DNA of 22,423 nucleotides from CAYPTY01 sp965659005 (lineage in GTDB: Bacteria > Bacteroidota > Rhodothermia > Balneolales > Balneolaceae): positions 1-22,423 of the forward strand of contig CBFHVG010000004.1 of NCBI GenBank assembly GCA_965659005.1, read 5' to 3'. The notes under the pieces are model-generated. The model saw nothing but the letters and a program-made list of their open reading frames with translations. It was not told where the DNA came from and made no database searches. The position numbers and the translations under genes are program-made. Each line of letters begins with the position of its first letter. Position 1 is the stretch's first letter. This document shows positions 9,195 through 17,035 of this stretch, piece after piece.

Positions 9195-12100
9195 ATGAGA
9201 CGAAACATTATTCTTTTTGGATTGGCCATTCTACTTAGTGTAGTTCAAGCAGACCAATCATTTGCTCAATATTTCGGATTTGGTAAGAACAGAGTTCAAT
9301 ATGATGAATTCGAATGGAGATTTATACAATCTGAACACTTCGATATTTATTATTACGACGCAAAAAACTATGAACTTGCAGAGTTTACTGCATTCAGTCT
9401 GGAATCTTCACTCAAGCAGCTAAATGAAGATTTTGATCATGAAATTGTTGATCGAATTAGAGTGATCATCTATGATTCACATAATGATTTCTCTCAAACA
9501 AATGTAATCGCTTTACCTATCGATGCAGAGGGAATTGGTGGGGTTACAGATAAGCTAAAGAATAGGATTACTCTACCTTTTGATGGTGATTACAATGATT
9601 TCAGGAGAACATTGCAGCATGAATTAGTTCATGCGGTTTTTAATGACATGTTCTATGGTGGAACCATTCAATCCATTATAGCAAATAATATTCAGCTGGT
9701 ATTCCCGCTCTGGTTTGAAGAAGGACTTGCAGAATACATGGCTTTGGGGTGGGACTCAAACACCGATATGTTTATTCGTGATGCCGTGATTAATGGATAT
9801 TTACCGCCAATTCCACAATTAGGCGGGTATTACGCTTATCGAGGTGGACAGTCGATGTGGAATTTTATTGCTGAAGAGTACGGTCGCGAAAAGATTTCAG
9901 AAATCTTAAATCGTATTAAAATTACCAGAAATATTCAGGCCGGTTTTGTTCAGTCATTGGGTCTTACCGTTAGTGAACTTTCTGTTCAATGGCAGGATGC
10001 TCTGAGAAAAAGGTATTTCCCGGAAGTTGCTGAACGTGAAGAAACCAGAAATGTAGCTACACTATTAACAACTAGACAAAATTTTGGTCCTTACAATACA
10101 AGCCCAGCTATTTCACCTCAAGGTGATAAAGTGGCAATGATCACAAATGATAGTGGTGTATTTAATGTAAGTGTGATAAGCTCGATTACCGGAGATAGAT
10201 TAAAAACTTTGACTAATGGAAACTCAGATACAGGATTTGAGGAGTTAAATATCCTGAATCCCAACTTGACGTGGTCGCCTGATGGTAAACAAATCGCACT
10301 TTCAGCCAAATCTAAGGGTAAAGATGATATTGCTATTATCGACTATCAAAGTGGCAAGGTAACTCGTTTGAAATTCAATAATCTGGATGCTATCGGGTCA
10401 GTATCCTGGTCACCCGATGGTTCAAAACTGGCATTTGATGCCAATATTGGTCCTTATCAGGATATTTTTGTGTACGAATTTGGTACTGGAAAATTCCAAA
10501 ATGTTACAATGGACTTCTTTTCAGATACCGAACCAACATGGAGTAGCGACTCCAACACCATCTTTTTTACTTCAACAAGAGGTCAGAATGTTGAGATCAA
10601 CCGATATGCTTATGAATACAAACAACTTAAGTTCAACGATTTATATTCGACTGATATTTATAGCATCAAAGTTGGTGATTCAAGAGCAGTTCAGCTAACC
10701 AAAACACCTGAATGGAGTGAATTTAGACCACAAGTTACCAGAACAGGTAGAATGGTCTTTATTTCTGATAAAAACGGAATCCAGAATGTTTATGAATTTA
10801 ATCTGGAAAACAGGTTGGTAACTCCACTGACAAATCTACAATCTGGAGTGATGCAGATTTCAATATCAGCCGACGGTAGTAGACTAGCACTCAACTCTAT
10901 TAATAGAGGATATGTTGACATATTCCTCATGAAATCACCATTTACACGGGCTAAAGAGGAAGATCCAACACCGAATTACTGGGCCCAGAGAAGAGCTAAA
11001 GAAAGTAATGACGTCCGAGTGCCAGCTATTCAGTATGTGAAGCAAATGTACGCTGAAAGAAGTGCGGAAGGCTTTACTGTAGAAGAAACAGTTACTGACA
11101 AGCCTGAGGAAGAAGTACAGGAAGAAAAAACGGATGAATCATTAGAGGATGGAGTTCTGGATTTTAGAAACTATGTATTTGCTGAAGAAGTAATGGCAGA
11201 TACAACCATCGAGTTAGAAAACCTCGATCTATTTAAACCAGAAGCTAATGTTACCGACGATGGCCGTTACCAGCCCAGAAAATATCGATTAAGCTTTAGT
11301 CCTGATATTAGTTTTGCAGGTGGTTCCTTTTCAACAGGATTTGGTTCTTTTGCATTGACACAATTAGTCTTTTCAGATTTACTCGGAGATCACCAGTTAT
11401 CGTTTGGATCAAACCTGCAATTCGATTTGAGAAATTCAGTCTACAGTATTCAATATGGATACCTTAAGAATAGAACTAATTACTATGCGAACTTCTTCCA
11501 TTTCGCACAGAGCTTCCAGACATTCAGTGGTGAACTATTCCGTTTCAGAAATTATGGTGGTGGTTTCAGTGTGCAGTATCCATTGAACAAATTCCAAAGG
11601 GTGGATTTCAGTATGAATGCTGTAGGAATTGTAAGAGACGTGAGTTCACTATTTCCAGGCAGCTTTGATAATACTGCTGAGCCAGGTGAACAAGCGCCAA
11701 CCCCCGGATTTAATCCCAGAGAAACATCAGCATTTATTTACCCTCAGTTTATCTTTACAAGCGATAAAACACTTCCAGGATATATCACGCCACGAAAGGG
11801 TACAAGATATTCTCTTAGTTTGAGTGGTAGCCCGGGTGTGATTGGTGATTCTCAGAGCTTTGGATCTATTCTGGGAGACTGGAGGCACTATTTTGATATG
11901 GGTTATGGGTATACCTTTGCTTTAAGAGGTTCAGGTGCAGCATCATTAGGTCCCGGTAAACAAACATACTTCCTGGGCGGTCAATTAGGGTGGATCAATC
12001 AACGTTTCGCCAGTAATAACCTGCCCGTTGAACGCTTGGCCGATAATTTTTTTACTCTTCCAGCATTACCAATGCGTGGTTATGCATTTAATGTGATAAA

Positions 12101-12521
12101 TGGTTCTCAATTCAGTCTAATTAATGCTGAATTCCGTTTCCCATTGTTTGCAGCAATCTTACCTGGTCCAATCCCGATTATCCCGCTTTATAATTTAACT
12201 GGTGTAGCCTTTATTGATGCGGGTACAGCATGGGGTCTGGATATTGACTATCAATTAAGAGACTCAGGAGGAAATGCAATTATCAATGATGCAGGACTTG
12301 ATTTTAGAGTAGCAGAAAGCCGAACCGGTAATTTTGTGGATCTAAATGGTTCTCCTGGCCAGGAACAATATTATGATGGTGATGTTTTTATTGGTGCAGG
12401 TTTTGGCTTAAGAACAATACTTCTGGGTTTACCTTTCCGCTGGGAAATGGGATGGCCATATGAGCGCTCAGGATTCCAGGGCGGTCCTATTCATTATTTC
12501 TCAATCGGAATAGATTTTTAA
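9195..12521 (+). CDS. Outer-membrane fusion protein: peptidase-MA-like gluzincin, TolB-type propeller and Omp85-like barrel
   Basis: This 1108-residue exported protein has three recognisable parts. A signal peptide (about 1-24, likely cleavage after SFA) precedes a peptidase-MA-like domain with the zinc motif HELVH (142-146) and WFEEGLAEY (173-181), whose E176 is the expected third ligand; the site looks intact. Next comes a six-blade TolB/PD40-type beta-propeller (about 298-595) with repeats such as ISPQG (306), WSPDG (360 and 405) and ISADG (557). An acidic linker (about 610-690) leads to a C-terminal beta-barrel (about 697-1108) that resembles the bacterial surface antigen/Omp85 family. 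The barrel contains LGGQLGW, an MRGY loop (960-963) like the conserved loop-6 R-G-F/Y of BamA/TamA, an 'E.RFPL' strand and a terminal phenylalanine. No POTRA domains are visible. It lies 38 bases after rnr and two genes from tamB. A role in outer-membrane assembly is inference; a secreted or surface protease is the alternative. Confidence 0.85.
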   Translation: MRRNIILFGLAILLSVVQADQSFAQYFGFGKNRVQYDEFEWRFIQSEHFDIYYYDAKNYELAEFTAFSLESSLKQLNEDFDHEIVDRIRVIIYDSHNDFSQTNVIALPIDAEGIGGVTDKLKNRITLPFDGDYNDFRRTLQHELVHAVFNDMFYGGTIQSIIANNIQLVFPLWFEEGLAEYMALGWDSNTDMFIRDAVINGYLPPIPQLGGYYAYRGGQSMWNFIAEEYGREKISEILNRIKITRNIQAGFVQSLGLTVSELSVQWQDALRKRYFPEVAEREETRNVATLLTTRQNFGPYNTSPAISPQGDKVAMITNDSGVFNVSVISSITGDRLKTLTNGNSDTGFEELNILNPNLTWSPDGKQIALSAKSKGKDDIAIIDYQSGKVTRLKFNNLDAIGSVSWSPDGSKLAFDANIGPYQDIFVYEFGTGKFQNVTMDFFSDTEPTWSSDSNTIFFTSTRGQNVEINRYAYEYKQLKFNDLYSTDIYSIKVGDSRAVQLTKTPEWSEFRPQVTRTGRMVFISDKNGIQNVYEFNLENRLVTPLTNLQSGVMQISISADGSRLALNSINRGYVDIFLMKSPFTRAKEEDPTPNYWAQRRAKESNDVRVPAIQYVKQMYAERSAEGFTVEETVTDKPEEEVQEEKTDESLEDGVLDFRNYVFAEEVMADTTIELENLDLFKPEANVTDDGRYQPRKYRLSFSPDISFAGGSFSTGFGSFALTQLVFSDLLGDHQLSFGSNLQFDLRNSVYSIQYGYLKNRTNYYANFFHFAQSFQTFSGELFRFRNYGGGFSVQYPLNKFQRVDFSMNAVGIVRDVSSLFPGSFDNTAEPGEQAPTPGFNPRETSAFIYPQFIFTSDKTLPGYITPRKGTRYSLSLSGSPGVIGDSQSFGSILGDWRHYFDMGYGYTFALRGSGAASLGPGKQTYFLGGQLGWINQRFASNNLPVERLADNFFTLPALPMRGYAFNVINGSQFSLINAEFRFPLFAAILPGPIPIIPLYNLTGVAFIDAGTAWGLDIDYQLRDSGGNAIINDAGLDFRVAESRTGNFVDLNGSPGQEQYYDGDVFIGAGFGLRTILLGLPFRWEMGWPYERSGFQGGPIHYFSIGIDF

Positions 12522-13801
12522 TCTGCAGTAAATGAATTGATCTGCAACAGGCGGTCAATCTGCCTGTTGGGATCGAAATAGTACACAAAACTGTGGTATT
12601 CCTGTCTTCTTCTGTTAAAACCATCCTCTGTGCTTGTGAAAGCTACTCGACCTTTATCAATGCTGATATATTTATAGGAATAGGTACCTTGCTTTAATCT
12701 ATAAGTTGTTCCCCTCCATCCTGATAACGAATCAAAAGTGAGCTTCATCTCAGGTTGTATAGTCCATTGATTGAAATCACCCACAAGATAATAATCACGT
12801 AGTGGTGAGTAGGCTTCCCTAGGGACAAACGAAAACTCTGCATCAACATATTTAGCATCTCTGCTACCATCAATTCTACCAAATCTATTTTGAATAGTTC
12901 GAATTGTATCGCTGGCGAAATTCTGTACATCCTCTAATAATCTGACTTTTGGAGGGAATGTAGTCTGGTCATAATCCAGAATATTTATTCCATCCAGTTC
13001 CAGCCTGGTTAAATCAACTGAATTGAATTCGAAATCAGCAGGGTAGGCTTCATCTCTTGATTGATGAAATTCAATTTCTCCATTCCCAATTGTAGAAAAA
13101 ATGGATGGATATTGAGTTGTTCCCCATAGCTGATTTTGAGCAAATGCAAACTTTAGGTCAAATTGTGGAAACTGAATGAAATCAGGGTAATCATATTCAC
13201 TGAAAAGCTGGTGTTGAGCTCTTCCTCGAGCTCCTCGGTTATATAATTTTTCAACATTAGACCTAATGTTGCCTTCATTTTCTTTAATGAAGAAGGGTAG
13301 ACTAAAGAGCTCTTCATTCGTATTGTTATCGTACACATGGAGCATATAATTACCGCTTACTATAAAACTAAAATTCTGATCAGGGAACTGAGTTGAATAA
13401 GAAAAGTATCTGGGTCTGTTAAGTAGATTGCGTCGCCCACCTGTTATGAAGATCTGCTGCTGTCCGGAAAGATAATTTTCGGGAAGTAGGATACTTTGCC
13501 TCCAGTCTTTGTCATGATGCGAAAATTCGAGTCTGTATTGCTCTGAATTATCTGTAATTGCATCAAATCTTAGTTCTAAGCGTTCTCCTGACCTAAGTTC
13601 AATAATTGGGGCGCTTTGTGTGTTTGAAGCATTATAAAACTGAATGGACTTTATATCAGAGTGCGGTGCAATCTGCCCTGGTACAGTAAATATAACCAAT
13701 TCAGAAATATCTTTGGCGCCAGAACCTGATCCAAGTTCAAAAGTGCATTGGATGAAAAGAAATGAAACAATGATAGGGATGATAAATTTAGATTTGAACA
13801 T
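12518..13801 (-). CDS. Type IX secretion 'plug' family lipoprotein (DUF5103-like)
   Basis: The 427-residue protein resembles the family annotated as type 9 secretion system plug protein (formerly DUF5103). Characteristic features are IKSIQFYN near the N-terminus, PIIELRSGERLELRFD, the HHDKDWRQSILLPENYLSG stretch, and VSGNYMLHVYD. Near the C-terminus lies an E-set/CBM48-like segment (YYLVGDFNQW, then LKQGTYSYKYISID). In Flavobacterium the Plug protein blocks the SprA translocon pore from the periplasmic side; equivalence here is inferred from family likeness. The N-terminus is a hydrophobic signal ending in LFIQC, which could be a lipobox, although glutamine before the cysteine is unusual. I prefer the ATG at 13801, 14 bases inside dapF, over a TTG at 13810. 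It is the last gene of the ccmB-holB-dapF unit and overlaps the convergent outer-membrane protein gene by 4 bases. Confidence 0.75.
   Translation of the reverse strand: MFKSKFIIPIIVSFLFIQCTFELGSGSGAKDISELVIFTVPGQIAPHSDIKSIQFYNASNTQSAPIIELRSGERLELRFDAITDNSEQYRLEFSHHDKDWRQSILLPENYLSGQQQIFITGGRRNLLNRPRYFSYSTQFPDQNFSFIVSGNYMLHVYDNNTNEELFSLPFFIKENEGNIRSNVEKLYNRGARGRAQHQLFSEYDYPDFIQFPQFDLKFAFAQNQLWGTTQYPSIFSTIGNGEIEFHQSRDEAYPADFEFNSVDLTRLELDGINILDYDQTTFPPKVRLLEDVQNFASDTIRTIQNRFGRIDGSRDAKYVDAEFSFVPREAYSPLRDYYLVGDFNQWTIQPEMKLTFDSLSGWRGTTYRLKQGTYSYKYISIDKGRVAFTSTEDGFNRRRQEYHSFVYYFDPNRQIDRLLQINSFTAD
12545..12569. terminator. Perfect 8-bp hairpin at the convergent gene junction
   Basis: CAACAGGC (12545-12552) and GCCTGTTG (12562-12569) pair exactly around a 9-base loop. 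The stem lies 24 bases beyond the stop of the plus-strand outer-membrane gene and inside the 3' coding end of the plug gene on the other strand. No U-run follows on the plus strand. It may help end the long plus-strand unit, but coding constraint or chance could also explain it. Confidence 0.35.
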
Positions 13802-14609
13802 CTCCCTCAAATACGAAGCTTGCTGGACCTTTCAGAATTACATTCTTATAAGTCTTTGACTTATGTTTGAATTCGAAGCTAACACCTAAATTGCCACCTT
13901 TAACTTTAATTTTATAGTAGTCACTTTGATCTTTTTCTTTGGCAAGATGATGTGCAGCAATTGCGGAAGCAATGGCACCTGTGCCACAGGCTAGAGTCAA
14001 TCCTTCTACGCCTTTCTCATATGTTTGTAGGTGGATATCATGTTCGCCCTGTTTGTAAACAAAATTCACGTTGGTTCCATTAGGCAGGAATTCATCTTTC
14101 CTTCTAATTGATGAACCGAGAGAATGTAAACCATCTTCATCTTGCAATTCATCCTTTTTTGATAGGCGAACAACATGTTCAGTGCCTGTATATACCTGGA
14201 TAAGATCTTGTCCGTCAACATTAATGGAATGCGGTGAGGATACATCAGGAAAAGTAATTTCAGCATACTCACCATCAACGCTGGCTTCATAGAGAGCATC
14301 ATGAACATTAAACCTCATTTTCCTTCCAAAGCCTCTGTTCGAAGCGAAAACAGCTAGACATCGAGAACCATTTCCACACATTCCTGCATCAGACCCATCA
14401 GCATTTCTATATACCATGGTATAATCAACGCCTTTTTTGTTAGGTCTTTCCAAAGCCATTAGCCCATCAGCACCGACTCCAAATTTCCGGTGACATAGTT
14501 TTGGAGTCATCTGAATAATTTCCTCCAAGGAAAAACCATATTCGAAATTATCAATGATGATAAAATCATTTCCGGCACCTTCCATTTTATAAAAATGAAT
14601 ATTCGGCAT
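13788..14609 (-). CDS. dapF: Diaminopimelate epimerase
   Basis: DapF converts LL- to meso-diaminopimelate, the precursor of lysine and of the peptidoglycan cross-linking residue. The 273-residue protein has the usual length and both halves of the active site: MEGAGNDF (9-16), MCGNGSRC (77-84) with catalytic C78, and LACGTGAIAS (206-215) with catalytic C208. The cofactor-independent two-cysteine mechanism is therefore intact. It lies 4 bases after holB and overlaps the plug lipoprotein gene. No other lysine or peptidoglycan precursor gene is adjacent, so this is a dispersed dap gene rather than part of a dap operon. Confidence 0.96.
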   Translation of the reverse strand: MPNIHFYKMEGAGNDFIIIDNFEYGFSLEEIIQMTPKLCHRKFGVGADGLMALERPNKKGVDYTMVYRNADGSDAGMCGNGSRCLAVFASNRGFGRKMRFNVHDALYEASVDGEYAEITFPDVSSPHSINVDGQDLIQVYTGTEHVVRLSKKDELQDEDGLHSLGSSIRRKDEFLPNGTNVNFVYKQGEHDIHLQTYEKGVEGLTLACGTGAIASAIAAHHLAKEKDQSDYYKIKVKGGNLGVSFEFKHKSKTYKNVILKGPASFVFEGDVQI

Positions 14610-14613
14610 AATT

Positions 14614-15795
14614 TTATTTAACGTAGGCTGGTAAATGCTTCCATGATTCGTCTAATTCAGGTTCAATTCCTCTTATCAAACTTGTGAAACGTAGTGAAAG
14701 TACGGTAAAGACCAATTTAGAAGAAACATTCTGATAGAGGAGAGGTCTGATTTTATGAACTTCTTCAATCATCAACTGAACCTTTGCATCTGGTAGAGAA
14801 TCAACCAGTTTACTAATCGAGTCAATTTGGTCCACATTAATTAACAGGCTTTCATTGCGTGATTCTCTGAATACCAGAATGTCCCTTAAGTAGGATTCCA
14901 TAATTGTAGTAATAGATATCAAACCTTCAATATTATTACCTGACTGCCAATCTTGAATTAGGAGGGAAAGCGCGAAAGCATCCTGACTATAAGATAATCT
15001 CAGAAATTGAACGATATCCTCACGACGTTTTTGCAAGCTTTCAATTTCAAAGAATCGAGTTTGAGCATAATTACCAGCGGATAATCTGGAGAGATAACCT
15101 GCATCAGACTCTGAAAAACCATCAACAGTTATTAAACCATTTTTCACATCTGAATCTTTAAGTGGTTGAAGCCCAATATGTTGGCACCTTGAAGTTATGG
15201 TAGGTAATAAACTGTCATAATTCTCAGTTGTCAGAATAAAAAGTATCCTGTCGCTTGGTTCTTCCAAGATTTTAAGGAAGGCATTAGCTGTTTCCTTACG
15301 CATTGTTTCAACTTGTGTAAGGATAACAATAGTTTTATCACCTTCATTAGGACGAAGTAGTGTAACTGGTCTGATTTCATCCCTGAAATAATCAATGGAA
15401 TAAAAGGATTGCCTATTTTTAGATGAAGCATCATCTGCAATGGAAGGTCGCTGTGAAAAGCTTACAATATCATAGGGGTCATCAGCTAGCAGTTCTAATC
15501 GCTCACGAACTTCACTGAATTTAACCGTGGTTGGTTTAGGTATAAAAACATGAATGTCTGGATGCGTAAACCAGGATGATTTCTTCGAACGAACTGCTCC
15601 CTCTAAATCTGTCAGGTTATCTATGCCATTAACATATTCAGCAAATGTTAATGCAAAAGCTGTTTTACCAACTCCCGAAGGTCCTGAAATCAAATATGCG
15701 TGTCCGAGTCTGCCAGATTCCATCACCTTCATTAGCTGGTCTCTGGCTTTTTCCTGCCCAATAAGTCTTCTGTTTCCTAGTCTATTCAAGCTCAC
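14614..15795 (-). CDS. holB: DNA polymerase III delta' subunit (clamp-loader AAA+ protein)
   Basis: This 393-residue AAA+ protein resembles the delta' subunit of the clamp loader, which helps open and load the beta sliding clamp. It starts with RLIGQEKARDQL, then has Walker A GPSGVGKT (38-45), a Walker-B-position strand KTIVILTQVETM (about 154-165) that lacks the DE acidic pair, ANAFLKILEEPS, and an intact SRC sensor motif (202-204). The degenerate Walker B is typical of delta', which does not hydrolyse ATP. The four-cysteine zinc module usual between Walker A and the next strands is absent: the region has no cysteine. An extra segment (about 105-150) makes it longer than E. coli HolB (334 residues). 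I chose the GTG at 15795, which forms GTGA with the ccmB stop; a TTG at 15804 is possible but would overlap more. dnaX-type alternatives are unlikely because of the Walker B. Confidence 0.86.
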   Translation of the reverse strand: MSLNRLGNRRLIGQEKARDQLMKVMESGRLGHAYLISGPSGVGKTAFALTFAEYVNGIDNLTDLEGAVRSKKSSWFTHPDIHVFIPKPTTVKFSEVRERLELLADDPYDIVSFSQRPSIADDASSKNRQSFYSIDYFRDEIRPVTLLRPNEGDKTIVILTQVETMRKETANAFLKILEEPSDRILFILTTENYDSLLPTITSRCQHIGLQPLKDSDVKNGLITVDGFSESDAGYLSRLSAGNYAQTRFFEIESLQKRREDIVQFLRLSYSQDAFALSLLIQDWQSGNNIEGLISITTIMESYLRDILVFRESRNESLLINVDQIDSISKLVDSLPDAKVQLMIEEVHKIRPLLYQNVSSKLVFTVLSLRFTSLIRGIEPELDESWKHLPAYVK

Positions 15796-16460
15796 TCTTC
15801 CCAAACGTATTCAAAAAGTAAAATTCCAATTGTAGTTGTTACTCCAACAAAACCAACAAGTGATAACAGATCATTTAAGTATAAATCCAGATTATTTTCT
15901 ACAAAGGCTAGTTTAGTAACTCTACCCAGAATAAGTAAAAAGGGAATAAGAATTGGAATGCCCAGAACTGAAAAAATAACCCCTTTACGATCTGCCTGAG
16001 CAACTAGTGCGGCAATTAATGTACTCACAGAACTAAAACCCATTGCACCAAATACTACAATAATGATCAAACTCACCATGTTTACGATGACCATGTCGAG
16101 CAGAAAGATGAATAGAGTGAATGCAAAAATGTTAATTACCAATGTGAATAAGGTATTAAACATAAGTTTTCCGAGGTAGATACTGTTGGCTTTTCCATAT
16201 AGCCTTAGCAAATCGTAAGTATCTTTTTCAGTTTCAGCAATAAATGATCTTCCAAGTACTGATAATGCAGCAAATAGGATTATAATCCACACAAGACCAG
16301 ATTTCGGTGTAGGAGGTAGTGTTTGTGCATTCAGCATTAAAAGTAGTAGTAATAAAGAAGATAATGTGAATGCCAGTACAGTATTTATGGCATACTTTGC
16401 CCTGAATTCGATTAAAAGATCTTTCTTAAAAACATGAATGGATTTCCTTAAAAGCGACAT
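15792..16460 (-). CDS. ccmB: CcmB-type heme exporter / cytochrome c maturation membrane subunit
   Basis: This 222-residue membrane protein fits CcmB, the permease subunit of the CcmAB transporter used in system I cytochrome c maturation. It has about six hydrophobic segments after a short basic, amphipathic N-terminus (SIHVFKKDLLIEFRAKYAIN). The family-like block ALSVLGRSFIAETEKDTYDLL lies between the second and third segments, and AQADRKGVIFSVLGIPILIPFL comes later. CcmB works with the ATPase CcmA and with CcmC/D. None of these is upstream here, because ccmB opens its unit next to a divergent promoter region, and the genes downstream are unrelated. The partners would therefore have to lie elsewhere. 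The stop overlaps the GTG of holB. The family call is good; the substrate and complex are inferred from the family. Confidence 0.85.
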   Translation of the reverse strand: MSLLRKSIHVFKKDLLIEFRAKYAINTVLAFTLSSLLLLLLMLNAQTLPPTPKSGLVWIIILFAALSVLGRSFIAETEKDTYDLLRLYGKANSIYLGKLMFNTLFTLVINIFAFTLFIFLLDMVIVNMVSLIIIVVFGAMGFSSVSTLIAALVAQADRKGVIFSVLGIPILIPFLLILGRVTKLAFVENNLDLYLNDLLSLVGFVGVTTTIGILLFEYVWEE

Positions 16461-16558
16461 GCCTAAGTTTAAGCAATAGAAAGGTATTTTTTTTGTACAA
16501 ATTCTAAGTTGGGCATATATTCCGAGCCTTATTCGGCCTACTCCAAAAGCAGCATATC
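16461..16558. promoter_or_regulatory. Divergent intergenic region between ccmB and the PTS IIA gene
   Basis: This 98-bp gap separates two diverging units and must contain a promoter for each, unless one is read from far upstream. It is AT-rich with a run of eight Ts near 16487-16494. I find a candidate plus-strand promoter (listed separately) and only weak minus-strand candidates; a TAGAAT on the minus strand near 16501-16506 has no convincing -35 partner. Confidence 0.6.
16492..16521 (+). promoter_or_regulatory. Candidate promoter for the PTS IIA-dacB-regulator-folD unit
   Basis: A TTTG at 16492-16495 lies 20 bases upstream of TATATT at 16516-16521. This fits either a Bacteroidetes-type -33/-7 pair (TTTG plus a partial TAnnTTTG) or a sigma-70-like TTGTAC-N17-TATATT pair. 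The second element ends 37 bases before the ATG at 16559. The match is only partial and the start of transcription is unknown. Confidence 0.35.
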
Positions 16559-17035
16559 ATGGACATTAACAAACTACTTAGTGAGCATAACATCCTAATC
16601 GACCTCAAAGTGGAAAAAAAGGATGAGCTATTCGATAGAATGATCGAAAGACTCCAGCGAGATTTTGATGAACAAGCTATTGAAGTAGTAAGAGATGCTG
16701 TATTCGAGCGAGAGAGTATTATGTCTACTGGAGTTGGTAAGGGTTTAGCTATCCCTCATGCTAAAACAGATGTGGCAAATGAAAGCCATGCAGTTTTTGC
16801 AAGACTTGATGCTCCTATTGAGTACGGGTCTATTGATGAAACACCAGTAAATATGGTTTTTCTGTTAATAGGACCGGTTGGTAATAACAGAAATCATATC
16901 AAGTTGCTAAGTCGAATATCCCGTTTAATGAATAGTGCTACATTCAGGGATAAAATTTTGGAGTGTGAAACATCAAATCAGATATTAGAAGCGTTTACTG
17001 AAGAAGAACAAAAATTTTTCCCGACTTCAACTTGA
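16559..17035 (+). CDS. PTS EIIA-type regulatory phosphocarrier (PtsN/fructose IIA-like)
   Basis: This 158-residue protein is a single PTS EIIA domain of the fructose/nitrogen (PtsN) type. The phosphorylatable histidine is H67 in STGVGKGLAIPHAKTD, and DAPIEYGSIDETPVNMVFLLIGP follows as expected, ending with a helix that carries HIKLLSRISRLM. No EIIB or EIIC partner is nearby, so a regulatory role like that of IIANtr is more likely than sugar uptake; that is inference. It heads a unit with dacB, an NtrC-type sigma-54 activator and folD. Co-occurrence of a PtsN-like IIA with sigma-54 machinery is a familiar theme, but here the regulator is separated from it by dacB. The stop forms TTGA with the dacB start. 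Confidence 0.85.
   Translation: MDINKLLSEHNILIDLKVEKKDELFDRMIERLQRDFDEQAIEVVRDAVFERESIMSTGVGKGLAIPHAKTDVANESHAVFARLDAPIEYGSIDETPVNMVFLLIGPVGNNRNHIKLLSRISRLMNSATFRDKILECETSNQILEAFTEEEQKFFPTST

Noticed and set aside
10387..10698. 103-residue open frame inside the outer-membrane fusion gene
   Set aside because: It is a shifted-frame shadow of the propeller coding region with no ribosome-binding site or family resemblance.
13802..13810. TTG start for the plug lipoprotein gene
   Set aside because: The ATG at 13801 gives a compact signal sequence, and the extra three residues add nothing recognisable. TTG starts are used elsewhere here, so this is not fully excluded.
15554..15835. 93-residue plus-strand open frame opposite holB and ccmB
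   Set aside because: It is antisense to well-supported genes, its composition looks like a complement shadow, and no initiation signal is seen.
16522..16536. CCGA/TCGG small hairpin before the PTS IIA gene
   Set aside because: Only four pairs; no riboswitch-like structure or conserved element is recognisable around it.
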